From Theropithecus gelada (Eukaryota > Chordata > Mammalia > Primates > Cercopithecidae): a DNA stretch of 64,000 nt. Of the stretch, positions 11,291 through 21,859 are shown piece after piece. The notes beneath the pieces are model-generated. The model made no database searches and had not been told where the DNA came from. It was given only the letters and a program-made list of their open reading frames with translations. Each line of letters opens with the position of its first letter. The first letter of the stretch is position 1. The DNA lies in assembly GCF_003255815.1 (NCBI RefSeq), contig NC_037681.1:85911703-85975702 (forward strand). The letters are read 5' to 3'. The translations under genes and the position numbers were made by a program.

Positions 11291-11600
11291 AAGTATAAAG
11301 TAATAAGCTGGTGAGTAAGTAAAGAGGGGCATGAGTGGACAAATACAGAACAGGGTAAGATTTGGTGCAAAGAAATGGGATGCCTACATTTAACAGTTCA
11401 TTAAGGTGGTTAGAAAACTTGACCCCATGTTGGCCAGCAGCCAGAGCATGGAAAGAAGCCACACTATCAGGCTTCGAGTGCTTAAGGAAGGAGGTTTTGC
11501 TAGTAAGATCTGCTGTGCGAAGTTTTTCCAAATATTTTGGATGATTTCATGTGAACCCACCTGACGGAGGTGGCTTTTTTAAGGTTGTAAGTTTTGGTAA

Positions 11601-11748
11601 CCTTTTTTTTTCTTTCTCTTTTGAGACAGGGTCTCCTCACTCTGTTGCCCAGGCTACAGTGCAGTGGCATGATCTCGGCTCACTTCAGTCTCAGTCTCCC
11701 AGAGTTAGGTGATCCTCCCACCTTAGCCTCCTAGGTAGCTGGGACCAG
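11601..11748 (-). repeat. Truncated Alu (3' part)
   Basis: T/C-rich tail then GAGACAGGGTCTCCTCACTCTGTTGCCC... to AGGTAGCTGGGACCA, where homology stops. The other monomer is missing. Confidence 0.8.
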
Positions 11749-11786
11749 AATCAGTCAGTTTTGGAATCTAAACAATCACTGTAATT

Positions 11787-12100
11787 GGCCAGGCGTGGTG
11801 GCTCATCCCTGTAATCCCAGTACTTTAGGAGGCCGAGATGGGAGGATCATTCGAGCCCAGGAGTTCAAAAACAGCCTAAGTAACAAAGCAAGACCCCATC
11901 TCTACAAAAATAAACAAAATGAGCCAGACATAGTAGTGTGCACCTGTAGTGCCAGCTACTTGGGAGGCTGAAGTGGGAAGATCACTTGAATCTGGGAGAT
12001 TGAGGCTGCAGTGAGCCATGATCACACCACTGCCCTCTAGCCTGGACAATAGAGCAAGACCCTATCTCAAAAAAAAAAAAAATATATATATATATATATA
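11787..12100 (+). repeat. Alu (J/S-type) with (TA)n tail
   Basis: Begins GGCCAGGCGTGGTGGCTCATCC. The tail is A13 and then (TA)n at 12082-12100. GTAATT at 11781-11786 and again at 12398 after the next Alu suggests that the second Alu landed in this one's tail. Confidence 0.88.
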
Positions 12101-12104
12101 GTAG

Positions 12105-12397
12105 GGCCGGGCATGGTGGCTCATGCCTGTAATCCCAGCACTTTTGGAAGGCCAAACTGGGCAGATCACTTGAGGCCAGGAGCTCGAGATCACCCTGGCC
12201 AACATGCAGAAACTGTCTCTACTAAAAATACAAAAATTAGCCAGGCGTGGTGGCACATGCCTGTAATCTCAGCTACTTGGGTGGCTGAGGTATAAGAATC
12301 ATTTGAACCCGGTAGGCAGAGGTTGCACTGAGCCAAGATCAAGCCACTGCACTCCAGTCTGGGTGACAGAGCGAGACTGTCTCAAAAAAAAAAAAAA
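12105..12397 (+). repeat. Alu (S-type) in tandem with the preceding one
   Basis: Begins GGCCGGGCATGGTGGCTCATGCC and ends CTCA14. It directly follows the (TA)n tail of the Alu at 11787. Confidence 0.88.
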
Positions 12398-12895
12398 GTA
12401 ATTATATTATGAATGTACTGTTAGACTTGTTAATGTAAAATTAATTCTGGTATCTTGTATAGAAATGTGTCAAATGCCAGCATACATGGGCATGCTTATT
12501 ACTTAGGACAATCCAGTGAATTGTGAGGTGTTATGAGAGGAAGTTTGTACTTAACATTGCTCATTTAATTAAATATGAACATGATGTGTGACTGACAAGG
12601 TTTTTTTGTACAAAGTCATAATATGACACCTGATTTGTTTAAATCTTATTTGCTTAAATTGAAATTATATTTATCAGTTATTTAAAATTTATTAGGACCT
12701 AGTAGGATACAACAGAATTGCCTAATAAAAATAGTCTAGATCAGTGTTCTGTAAACTTCTTTGATCATAAAACATTTTTTGGATTAAATGATTTGATAGA
12801 AGTGGCACACATGTTATAAAGTATTTTGATGGCAAAATAATAGTTTCACAGAGTAATTATTTGGTGACATAAAATTATTTAAAATGTTTGATGTA
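12398..12895 (+). other. ACTR2 intron, no gene
   Basis: AT-rich sequence; 12740-12880 (GATCAGTGTTCTGTAAACTTCTTTG...) is perhaps an old DNA-transposon relic. Nothing coding. Confidence 0.5.
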
Positions 12896-13174
12896 GCTGG
12901 GTGCAGTGGTTCATGCCTGTAATCCCAACACTTTGGGAGGCCGAGGCGGGCAGATCACCTGAGGCCAGGAGTTCAATACCTGGTCAACATGATGAAACCC
13001 CGTCTTTACTAAAAATATAAAAATATGCTGGCGTGGTGGCGCATGCCTGTAATCCCAGCAACTCAGGAGGCTGAGGCAGGAGAATTGCTTGAACCTAGGA
13101 GACAGAGGTTGGAGTGAGCCGAGATTGCGCCATTGCGCTCCAGCCTGGGTGACAAGAGTGAAACTCCATCTCAG
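12896..13174 (+). repeat. Alu (S-type) without A-tail
   Basis: Begins GCTGGGTGCAGTGGTTCATGCC. The end reads CTCCATCTCAGTCAGTCAATC, so the usual A-run has been lost. Confidence 0.86.
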
Positions 13175-13474
13175 TCAGTCAATCAATGTTTAACATGTCT
13201 AATAGCAGAAATATCCATAAAATCACAAATATGTTAAAATTATAAAACTGCAGTAACACATAGCAGCAGTAATCAAAATACAGTGGTTGGTTAGTGATGG
13301 CTGTTTCTGCTTTGCTGCAAATGTCATGCACTCATGCATCAGTGATTTCTCCAAGAAATTCCTGATATTTGGGGGCATGGCATACCACTTTTAAAAGCAA
13401 AACAGAATGTGATGATAAGAACAGTTACCTGAATCTATTTAATTTACCTTTTTTTTCCCCAAAATATTTTTTAG

Positions 13475-13521
13475 GAAAAGTTATTGTTGGTAATGATTTT
13501 GGTTACAGAACAGATGTATTT
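13475..13521 (+). other. Exon-like intronic segment (candidate poison exon) in ACTR2
   Basis: A pyrimidine-rich run and TATTTTTTAG precede base 13475, and TATTT|GTAAGT follows base 13521, so this 47-nt piece has both splice signals. It lies 77 bases before the constitutive exon at 13599. Joined after the phase-0 end of the exon at 8277-8426, it would shift the frame and give a TGA at 13672-13674, 70 nt before the end of the next exon, a position that normally triggers nonsense-mediated decay. Whether it is ever spliced in is unknown; it could be a decoy exon. Confidence 0.35.
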
Positions 13522-13598
13522 GTAAGTACTAGTGTTCTGGAGAACACTGGGAAATTTTAATCTTTTCTGATTAGTACCTGATTATTCTTGGTTTCTAG

Positions 13599-13744
13599 CT
13601 CCCAGATGGACGTATCATCAAAGTTGGGGGAGAGAGATTTGAAGCACCAGAAGCTTTATTTCAGCCTCACTTGATCAATGTTGAAGGAGTTGGTGTTGCT
13701 GAATTGCTTTTTAACACAATTCAGGCGGCTGACATTGATACCAG
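13599..13744 (+). CDS. ACTR2: ACTR2 coding exon, residues 246-293 plus two bases of codon 294
   Basis: This 146-nt exon is preceded by the acceptor TTGGTTTCTAG. It reads [20 protein letters not shown] and then [20 protein letters not shown] and IQAADIDT, ending with AG that is completed by A of the next exon to give Arg294. [19 protein letters not shown] is the clear Arp2 counterpart of the actin segment [23 protein letters not shown]. The donor is AG|GTATAT, weaker than the other donors in the gene because positions +4 and +5 deviate from GTAAGT. An exon-like 47-nt segment lies just upstream at 13475-13521 (see its own entry). Confidence 0.97.
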
Positions 13745-13865
13745 GTATATTAGAAATGGTGATTTCAAAGTTATTTATCAGAAAAATAATAAAAAAAATT
13801 TTAAAGTTACTTATCAGAAATAGGTGGAATTAAATAGAATGACTAAGTTGTTTATAAACTTACTT

Positions 13866-15054
13866 GAAATAATTTCAGACTTATGGAAAAGTTGCAAGAA
13901 AGATATAGAAAACTTAATCTATATCCTTTATCTATATTTACCATTTTACTAATTATAATGTTCTGCGTGTTTGTTTTTTCATTCTGTTTTTTTTCTGAAC
14001 CGTTTGAGAGTAGATAAAATGCATCAATTCTTTACCAGTTGGTGTTTCCTAAGGATAAAGATACTCTCTTACATAGTCATACTGATTTCAGATCCTTTGG
14101 AGATAAACCCAGTAGTGGAATTGCTGTATCATATGGTAGTTCTATTTTTAACTTTTTGAGGAACCTCCATACTGTTTTCCGTAATAGCTGTACTAATTCA
14201 CACTCCCACCAGCAGTGTACAAGGGTTTCCTTTCCTCCACATCCTTGCCAGTATTTGTTACCTTTTCTCTTTTTTGATAATAGCCATTCTAACAGGTGTG
14301 AAGTGATATCTCATTGTGGTTTAATTTGCATTTATTTCCCTGATGATTAGGGATGCTTAGCATTTTTTCCATTTGTATGTGTTTTGAGAAATGTTTATTC
14401 AGGTCATTTGCTCATTTATTAATTGAGTTATTTGTTTTCTTGCTATTGAGTCATTTGAGATTTGAGTTTCTTATATATTTGGGATATTAACTCCTTATCA
14501 GATGTCTGGTTTGCAAGTATATTCTCACATTCTATAGGTTGTATCTTCACTTTGTTGATTAATTCTTTTGCTGTGCAGAAACTTCTTTTGTTGTTGTTAT
14601 TGGTTTGTTTTTTGTGTTTTTTTGAGATGGAATGTCACTCTCTCACCCAGGCTGGAGTGTAGTGGTGCAGTCTTGGCTCACTGCAACCTCTGCCTCCTGT
14701 TTTCAAGAGATTCTCGTGCCTCAGCCTCCCAAGTAGCTGGGATTACAGGCATGCACCACCATGCCTAGGTTTTTTGTTTGTTTGTTTGTTTGTTTGTTTT
14801 TGGATTTTTTAGTAGAGATGGGGTTTTGCCATATTGACCAGGCTGGTCTCGAGCTCCTGGCCTCAAGTGATCCACCCCCCTCAGCCTACCAAAGTGCTGA
14901 GAGAAACTTCTTAGTTTGATGTAAATGCATGTATTTTTGTTAGATATTGCCAAATTTCCCTCTCTGGCAGTTGTATCATTTATCCTTTCCACCAGTCTGA
15001 TGAGTGAGACGTTATTTCAGTGTAATTTTACTTTTTATTTCTCTCATTAAGAGT
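13866..15054 (-). mobile_element. Old L1 (L1M-type) 3' end, split by an Alu
   Basis: The + strand shows the complement of a mammalian-age L1 tail: CTGAACCGTTTGAGAGTAG, TTTCCTAAGGATAAAGATAC, ATAAACCCAGTAGTGGAATTG, CACTCCCACCAGCAGTGTAC, TAGCCATTCTAACAGGTGTG and TTTGTTGATTAATTCTTTTGC. The Alu at 14588-14901 interrupts it and it resumes at 14902. Related sequence continues beyond the next two Alus at about 15729-15960 (GGCTTTTTTGTCTGTAGATTTT...). No intact frame. Confidence 0.82.
14588..14901 (-). repeat. 5'-truncated Alu inserted in an old L1
   Basis: T-rich tail with TTGTTGTTGTTATTGG, Alu complement, an internal (TTTG)n expansion at 14770-14799, and a stop at AAGTGCTGA before the GGATTACAGGC start region. 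The target-site duplication AGAAACTTCTT is at 14577-14587 and 14902-14912. Confidence 0.88.
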
Positions 15055-15062
15055 GAAGTCAA

Positions 15063-15373
15063 GCCAGGTGTGGTGGCTTCTGGCTGTAATTGCAGCACTT
15101 TGGGAGGCTGAGCAGGAGGTGTGCTTAAGCCCAGGAGTTTAAGACCAGCCTGGGCAACATATGGACATCCTGTCTTTACATAAATTTTTTTCAAAAAGAT
15201 TAGCCAGGTGTGGTGGTGGTGTACTCCTGTAGTCCTAGCTACTCAGAAGGCTGAAGTGGGAGGATCACTTGAGCCTGAGAGGTAGAGGCTGCAGTGAGCC
15301 ACGATTGTGCCACTGCACTGCAGCCTGGGTGACAGAGTGAGACCCTGTCTCTCCCCACCTCCACAAAAAAAAA
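15063..15373 (+). repeat. Alu (J-type), full length
   Basis: Begins GCCAGGTGTGGTGGCTTCTGG, highly diverged, with a TCTCCCCACCTCCACAAA end. Confidence 0.86.
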
Positions 15374-15428
15374 GTTACTATGAAAATTATATATATATAT
15401 AAAACATATTTTTGTATATTTAAGGGAC

Positions 15429-15719
15429 TTTTTTTTTTTTTAATAGAGTCTTGCTCTGTCGCCAGGCTGGAGTGCAGTGGTGCAATCTCAGCTCACTGCA
15501 ACCTCCATCTCCTGGGTTAAAGCGATTCTCCTGCCTCAACCTCCCAAGTAGCTGGGACTACAGGTGCGTGCCACCACGCCCAGCTAATTTTTGTATTTTT
15601 AGTAGAGATGGGGTTTCACCATGTTGGCCAGGATGGTCTCTGATCTCTTGACCTCGTGATCCGTCCACCTCGGCCTCCCAAAGTGCTGGGATTACAGGCG
15701 TAAGCCACCGCGCCCAGCC
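15429..15719 (-). repeat. Alu (S/Y-type), full length
   Basis: T-tail, then AATAGAGTCTTGCTCTGTCGCC through CCACCGCGCCCAGCC. The target-site duplication TTAAGGGAC is at 15420-15428 and 15720-15728. Confidence 0.9.
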
Positions 15720-16304
15720 TTAAGGGACATTTTTGATTTTTTTTTTTTTTTTTTTGGCAAATCGTTCATGGCTTTTTTGTCTGTAGATTTTGGAGTTTTG
15801 GGTTTTTTGTTTTTTTTTTTTCCAGTTTTGAAAAGTTTTCTTTTAGCTTTCTGATGTCTTTTACAGATATTTCCTCTGTTTGCCGTTTGTCTATTGCTCT
15901 TAGTGTTTTAGCCATGCAAAAGTTTGTTTTTATTTAGTCATATAAGAAGATTTATAGTCATATTTTATTACAGCTAGAGCTTGAGTCATCGTTAGAAATC
16001 CCTTCTCTACACTCAGGTTATAGAGGAATTCACCCAGAAGCATTTTGTACAGCAAGCATTTATTTGTTTGTGTAACCCTGAAGCCACCTAATTAATTTTG
16101 ATGGGATGGCTTTGGAGCCAGGATAGTAATAGAAATTAATAAAAATAGCAGTTGACTTATAACAAACTATAAACCTTGTGCAAGATGATCAGAAATCGAA
16201 TCTAGCCTTCATAATTGTGGTAAATTCTCATGATAGGGATTAGATTATTTTGTCCTTTGATTTGATGTTCATTCACAGCAGAATTGTATTTAAAAGTATA
16301 TGCC

Positions 16305-16602
16305 GGCCAGGCGCGGTGGCTCACGCCTGTAATCCTAGCACTTTGGGAGGCTGAGGCGGGCGAATCACGAGGTCAGGAGTTCGAGACCGTCCTGGCCAAC
16401 ATGGTGAAACCCGTCTCTACTAAAAATACAAGAAATTAGCTGGGTGTAGTGGCAGGCATCTGTAATCCCAGCTACTCAGGAGGCTAAGGCAGGAGAATCT
16501 CTTGAACCCAGGAGGCGGAGCAGTGAGCCGAGATTACGCCACTGCTCTCCAACCCAGGCGACAAAGTGAGACTCTGTATATTAAAAAAAAAAAAAAAAAA
16601 AA
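16305..16602 (+). repeat. Alu (S/Y-type), full length
   Basis: Begins GGCCAGGCGCGGTGGCTCACG, lacks a few bases near GGCGGAGCAGTGAGCC and ends in A20. Flanks AAAAGTATATGCC and AAAAGTACATTCC look like a worn target-site duplication. Confidence 0.88.
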
Positions 16603-17558
16603 GTACATTCCTATTGTTGCTGATTAGGGCTTCGACGTTCCCAAAGCGTGGAGTCAGATTCAGTACCTTCTCCGCAGTGTTGGCATTGCAAAGTGGAATA
16701 ACTCAAATTTTGTTTTGTGTGTTCTGCATGTTGAAAATGTACATGTAAATGCTTATGTGTACTTATCACGTGAATCTGTATTTCAACTGCTTAGTTTATG
16801 CGACATTCACCAGGCTTGCTTTGGCAATTAAATACAAAAACAGTGCTTTGTTGGAGTTGCAGTAGCTTTAGCCATTGAGAACCTGGAAGCCAGGTTGAAT
16901 AAGGCCAAAATGGGTGCAAATCAGCTCCCAAACTTTGTATTATTCCTCAGACCCTCACTCAGATTCTGTTACTTTTACTACATATGCAGTCTTTTTAGAT
17001 TGGATTATCTGATATCATAGACAACAGCATATTTAAGGAAAAAAGAGGGTGCTGCTATAAGAAGCATACACATCAGTCTAGCCAAAAATAACAGCAGACA
17101 GCCTCTAAGCAAAGGAACAAAAAAGAGAAAACTACAAAAGATAAATAAAAAATTAAAAAGCAGGAATTCTGGATTAAAGTAGAATAGGGCTAATTATAGT
17201 AAATCACCACATTTCAATGGCTTTAGGGAAGCATGTGACAACATAGTCCAAGTACTAGAAATTTGTAATGTAAATCTTGATCATTATTAGAAGTCTCAGT
17301 TACATTCACACAAAAAAAATGTATTATATACTTTTAGAAGTATTTTATTTTCATCAAAATTATAAAAAGGTTTTATGTGTAAAGAGGGGTCATTACTTCA
17401 CAGTAGTAATAACAGCAAAAATTCAGCCCTGTGATTTACATGTGGAATTTTATTTAATTCTCCCAGCAACCCCATGAGGCTGACATAAGTAACAGTAACC
17501 CTTAGATACCATTTTCCTAACCTAAAACTCCAAATGAATAACCATTGTGTCTTTCTAG
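16603..17558 (+). other. ACTR2 intron, no gene
   Basis: Unique-looking AT-rich sequence leading to the exon at 17559. I see no repeat family and no coding frame of note. 17445-17510 (AATTCTCCCAGCAACCCCATGAGG...) may be a MIR fragment. Confidence 0.5.
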
Positions 17559-17691
17559 ATCTGAATTCTACAAACACATTGTGCTTTCTGGAGGGTCTAC
17601 TATGTATCCTGGCCTGCCATCACGGTTGGAACGAGAACTTAAACAGCTTTACTTAGAACGAGTTTTGAAGGGTGATGTGGAAAAACTTTCT
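17559..17691 (+). CDS. ACTR2: ACTR2 coding exon, residues 294-338 (adenosine motif)
   Basis: This 133-nt exon has the acceptor GTGTCTTTCTAG and the donor CTTTCT|GTAAGT. The first base completes Arg294, followed by SEFYKHIVLSGGSTMYPGLP and SRLERELKQLYLERVLKGDV ending in EKLS. GGSTMY at residues 305-310 is the adenosine-binding motif of the actin fold. The segment ERELKQLYLERVLKGDVEKL differs from conventional actin (ERMQKEITALAPSTMKIKI) and is an Arp2-type insertion, which supports ACTR2 over an actin paralogue. Reading through the donor adds intron residues, so the open frame reaching 17760 is not all coding. Confidence 0.97.
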
Positions 17692-18600
17692 GTAAGTATT
17701 AGTAAATCAACTATTATTAACATTCTTTTAAAAGACTGTACAGTAGTTTGTGAATCTTGACAACCACCAGAGGGGGCAAGATGTCTTCCAAAACAAATTC
17801 CTACTGCAGTCAAGTGCAGCCTGGAAATGATAGGAAGAGGGAAATAGTTCAAGATAAGCTCTGGTCACCTCTATAGTCAATGGATGGAGGCAGTGAGGTC
17901 AGGGCCAAAAGTTCTGGTTCATCTGTAACAACTAGCACAGACTCTGAGGCGCCTCTATGTGCAAAAGAAGAACCTGCTGTACTATGGGGGAATAAATGCC
18001 CCACTTGAGGTTTTTTTTGTTGTTTTTTGTTTTTTTTTTTAAACTTATTTTGGATATGCAATCAGCCTTTAGCACTTCTCTTGGGCTGTCTCATATTTCT
18101 GACTTTGTTTGTTACATATGTTGTCTTCTCTCCTCCGTCAGATTGTAAAACATCATGTCTCAAATTTTTTTGCATCCCGGTAACTGTCATAGCTCTTGAA
18201 ACAGACTTTAATTGGTAGTTGTTGGTATGTACAGTAGAAAGAAATTTTTTAACTAGTAATAGTTGATGTTTCTTTGGCATGGGTTTGTGTGTTTTTTCCA
18301 CCAAACTCTGGACTATGTGAAATATACAGTATGTGCTGTATACTCAACCAAGAGTTATCTAATCTTGAGTTATTCTCTGAGCTTTGTCTCACTGACTTTG
18401 ATCAACTATTTTAGATAATGAGATTATGTATTATAGAGTACTGTATGTTACATCTTTCATATATGACTCAAATTGTTGAAATTAAATTGAGTATGGGCTC
18501 ACATACATTAAACAGATTAACAGACTCGAAAGGAGCCATGCTGTCTAGGTACTTCACTCATTTTTCTGATTTTATTGAGTTTTACATATAATTTATAATT
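17692..18600 (+). other. ACTR2 intron, no gene
   Basis: Unassigned intron sequence with a T-rich run at 18009-18039. The short open frames here show no similarity to known families. Confidence 0.5.
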
Positions 18601-18604
18601 GATC

Positions 18605-19600
18605 TCAGGTGATCATTTATTCAGCAAACATTTCTTGAACTCCTGGGTGCCAGACATAGGTCTAGGTGCTGGGGACAAACAAAACAATGAAAACAGAATC
18701 CCTGCTTTTAGTCTAAATAATGTATTAGTGGTAATAAGTGATATGAAGAAAAGTAAGGTGAAGAGCTGGAAACTGTTAGTGGTTGGAGCGGTTGTGTGCT
18801 CCTTCATAAACTGTGATCAGGAAAGGCCTAAGGCCTTCTGGGTGAAGTGACTTTTGATCAGAGACCTAAGTTGAGCGTGAGAGGAGTGAGCCATGCAGCT
18901 ATCTGGGGGAAGAATCTTATAGGCAGGAACAATGCAAAAGCCCCAGGTTGGTGGGAATGTGCCAGTGTGGCTGGAGCAGAGAGAGCAAGGGAGGAGGACA
19001 CGTGGGATATGAGGTCAGAAGGGTAGCAGGAGGGCAGGTCTTGTTCAGCCATGGTAAAGGGTTTGGCTTGACTCCTGGTGAAATGGAAAGTCTTGGGTGC
19101 CGGGGCGGTTTAAGCAGAGAAATGATAGGATCTGATGTATATTTTTAAGGGCTCATTAAGTCTGGTGTGTTGAATAGACTCGGGGGAGGAGGGAACAAAG
19201 GTGGGCATAGACCAGTTACGAGGCACTGAGAGGAGGGAAGGGATGGTAGAGTTTTAGAATAGAGGAGGAGGTTGCAATGGTTGTTTTGGAGAATGGAAGA
19301 GAGAATAGAGAAATGTAATAGGATTACCATGCAGCAGCAAGCTCAGTTGAGGTTAGTGATACATTGAAGCAAGATGTTTTGTATCTTTCTTATCTTGTTC
19401 AGCTGCTTGAGAGCAGGTGCATGAGTTCAGCAAGGAGGGAGTGGTAAATGGAGTAATCTGATAGAATGAGTTTCATTGGAGCTGTGGAGTTTTAGGGATG
19501 AGCAAGATGCAGCAATGAAGAGCAAGAACTCATATTACCAAACCTCCAGGGTTAAGGTAGTGTGTGAGAGAGAAACAGTAAGCAGTTGAGATATTTACAG
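18605..19600 (-). repeat. Ancient LINE relic (probably L2/CR1-class), copy 2
   Basis: It begins with CATTTATTCAGCAAACATTTCTTGAAC and GGTGCCAGACATAGGTCTAGG, then CAGAGACCTAAGTTGAGCGTGAG, CAATGCAAAAGCCCCAGG, GCCAGTGTGGCTGGAGCAGAG, GATATGAGGTCAGAAGG, AGCCATGGTAAAGGGTTTGG and AGCAGAGAAATGATAGGATC. The same motifs occur in the same order at 1-1007 and 47365-47960. It is diverged with no open frame. It spans much of the last ACTR2 intron. Confidence 0.62.
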
Positions 19601-19634
19601 AAGCAGCGTCTTCAGGGGCTAGCTAAGTTTCCCT

Positions 19635-19856
19635 TAGAGCAGAGGTGGGCATTTATAGCCCTTATGCCAAAACTGTTTTTTTGTTTTTGTTTTAACTCTT
19701 ATTAGAACACAGCCAAGCCCATTTGTTTACATAATGTTACCTGTTGTCACTTAGTATCTGTGGGCACCTTCTAGCTACATGTGGGGTTGGGTACTTGTCA
19801 CACCTGCAAAGCCTCAAGTATCTGGCCCTTTCCAAAAAAATTTGCTGACCCCTACC
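19635..19856 (-). mobile_element. hAT-type DNA transposon relic (MER class)
   Basis: GCAGAGGTGGGCATTTATAGCCC at the left, TTAGAACACAGCCAAGCCCA and TTTGTTTACATAATGTTACC inside, and TCTGGCCCTTTCCAAAAAAA TTTGCTGACCCC at the right, match the complement of a common non-autonomous mammalian element. I cannot assign the exact subfamily. Confidence 0.55.
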
Positions 19857-19859
19857 TAA

Positions 19860-20798
19860 GAGCAAGAAAGCTAAAGGAACAATTAAAATAGTCTCAGAAT
19901 TGGTAAATAAACTCATGTTTTTCTTTATCTTGGAAACCCTTACAGTTCTCAGAACCCTTACAGTTCATTTATGTGACATAAATATACAAATGATTTAGAA
20001 TGACATAGTTACATTGGGTGTTTTTTGCAGGATTGTGACACTGTAAATGAAAAACTTGCTATGTCATTTTAAGGTCTCTTTCAGTGTTGACCAACCATAA
20101 AGATAAGGAGGGTGTGTCCTTCCTAGACACTTAATAGTAGCTACAGAGTATAAAACTTTTCCCAGTTGTCTTTAATTTTGGTTACTGTGTTCATTTTCTC
20201 ATAACATCCCCATGATTTGTTTTGACCATATTTGGCCTTGTTTATTTTAAGAACATTTCATTTGATTTTGAGACAATAGAAAGTAAGCTTTGCTTAAAAG
20301 AAAAGAACTTCAGTTTTACTCAGTAGCACTGGACTAGAATCATAACAGTATTAGACCTTTAAGAAGTCATGCAAGTCCTCTTATCCAGACTTCGTTTGAT
20401 AGCAAAGTGACTTTCCCAAGTGGTCATCTGCCAGGGGATGGGAAATTTGCGCTAATTATGTCTCTCATGTTTGGTCCCTCAGTAGGGTGTTAAGTCATGT
20501 AATTTACTGATCAAATTAGGACACTCAAGAATGAAAAGGGGTGGTGTTAATAATGATGGGACACCACGTGTAAATCAGGACTGTTCCAGGCATGCTGGGA
20601 TGGATGTGTGGTCTCCTAAACATGAGCTTTGGCCAAATTACTAAGTGTTCCTGTACCTCAGGTACCAAATCCTACCGTTCTACTTATATCACAGGACTGT
20701 TGCAAGGTTGAGCGAGAGCATATATTTAAAAGTCATTTTCATAAAGCAGAAAGCACTGTGCACATGTACCATTTTATTATCCTTTCTTTCTCCTTTAG
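19860..20798 (+). other. ACTR2 last intron, 3' part, no gene
   Basis: Single-copy-looking sequence without Alu, ending in the CCTTTCTTTCTCCTTTAG acceptor. It belongs to the Alu-poor block around the last exons. Confidence 0.55.
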
Positions 20799-20969
20799 AA
20801 ATTTAAGATCCGCATTGAAGACCCACCCCGCAGAAAGCACATGGTATTCCTGGGTGGTGCAGTTCTAGCGGATATCATGAAAGACAAAGACAACTTTTGG
20901 ATGACCCGGCAAGAGTACCAAGAAAAGGGTGTCCGTGTGCTGGAGAAACTTGGTGTGACTGTTCGATAA
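20799..20969 (+). CDS. ACTR2: ACTR2 terminal coding exon, residues 339-394 and stop
   Basis: The acceptor is a strong pyrimidine tract ending TTCTCCTTTAG. The exon encodes 56 residues, [20 protein letters not shown], then [20 protein letters not shown] and [16 protein letters not shown], followed by TAA at 20967-20969. [11 protein letters not shown] corresponds to the actin segment YSVWIGGSILA, and [11 protein letters not shown] to WISKQEYDESG. The C-terminus LGVTVR lacks the actin CysPhe end, as expected for Arp2. The stop lies in the last exon, and no spliceable junction follows it. Confidence 0.98.
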
Positions 20970-21725
20970 ACTCCAAAGCTTGTTCTCATCACACCCGTAA
21001 TGCTTTCTTTTTTCCTTTATTGCCAATCTTTGAACTCATTCAACTCCAGGACGTGGAAGAGGCCTCTCTCTGCCCTTTGACTGGAAAGGTCAAGTTTTAT
21101 TCTGGTGTCTTGGGGAAACTTTGTTAAATTTTTGTTAATGTGGGTAAATCTGAGTTTAATTCAACTGCTTCCCTACATAGACTAGAGGGCTCAGGATCCT
21201 GTCTGCTGCTTTGTTTCTTCTAAGTAGGCATTTAGATCATTCCTGTAGGCTTCCTGTTTTCACTTTACTGCTCTAATGCTGCTAGTCGTAGTCTTTAGCA
21301 CACTAGGTGGTATGCCTTTATTAGCATAAGAAAAAAACTTCAGGAGCTTTTACATATTACTGGGATGGGGGGTGGTTCGGGATGGGTGGGCAGCTGCTGA
21401 ACCCTTTAGGGCATTTCCTCTGTAATGTGGCGCTTTCAGCTGTACTGCTGCAGCTTTAAGTACCTTAAAGCTTCTCCTGTGAACATCTTAGGGAAATGTT
21501 AGGTTCAGAACTAAAGTGTTTTGGGTGGGTTTTGTTGGGGGGAGGGGTAACAGTGGGTGGTCTTCTGATTTTTATTTTTGAGGTTTTCTCACTGGAGTAC
21601 ATAGAGGAACTTTATTTACAGTACTTTGATTTGGCAGGTTTTCTTCTACTTGTGCTCTGTCTGGAGCTGTTTCCATATGATATAAAAAGCAAGTGTAGTA
21701 TTCCATTACTATGTGGCTTAGGGAT

Positions 21726-21734
21726 TTATTTATT
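21726..21734 (+). promoter_or_regulatory. AU-rich element nonamer in ACTR2 3'UTR
   Basis: TTATTTATT is present inside GGGATTTATTTATTTTTAAA. The RNA form UUAUUUAUU is the core of class II AU-rich elements bound by TTP/HuR-type proteins. Only one copy is seen, so any effect on stability would be modest; function is inferred. Confidence 0.35.
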
Positions 21735-21859
21735 TTTAAAAATCAACCATGTTAGCTGGGACTAGACTCCCTACAGTCCTTCAATGGAAAAGTAACATTT
21801 AAAAATCCTTTTGGTAATTCAAATTACAGATTTAAAAGTGCTTAAGATCTGGTGTTTTG

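Noticed and set aside
13369..13560. A 63-residue frame containing GKVIVGNDFGYRTDVF
   Set aside because: It covers the exon-like segment 13475-13521 but in a frame that does not follow from the previous ACTR2 exon, and it has no family match. Only the splice signals were kept as an observation.
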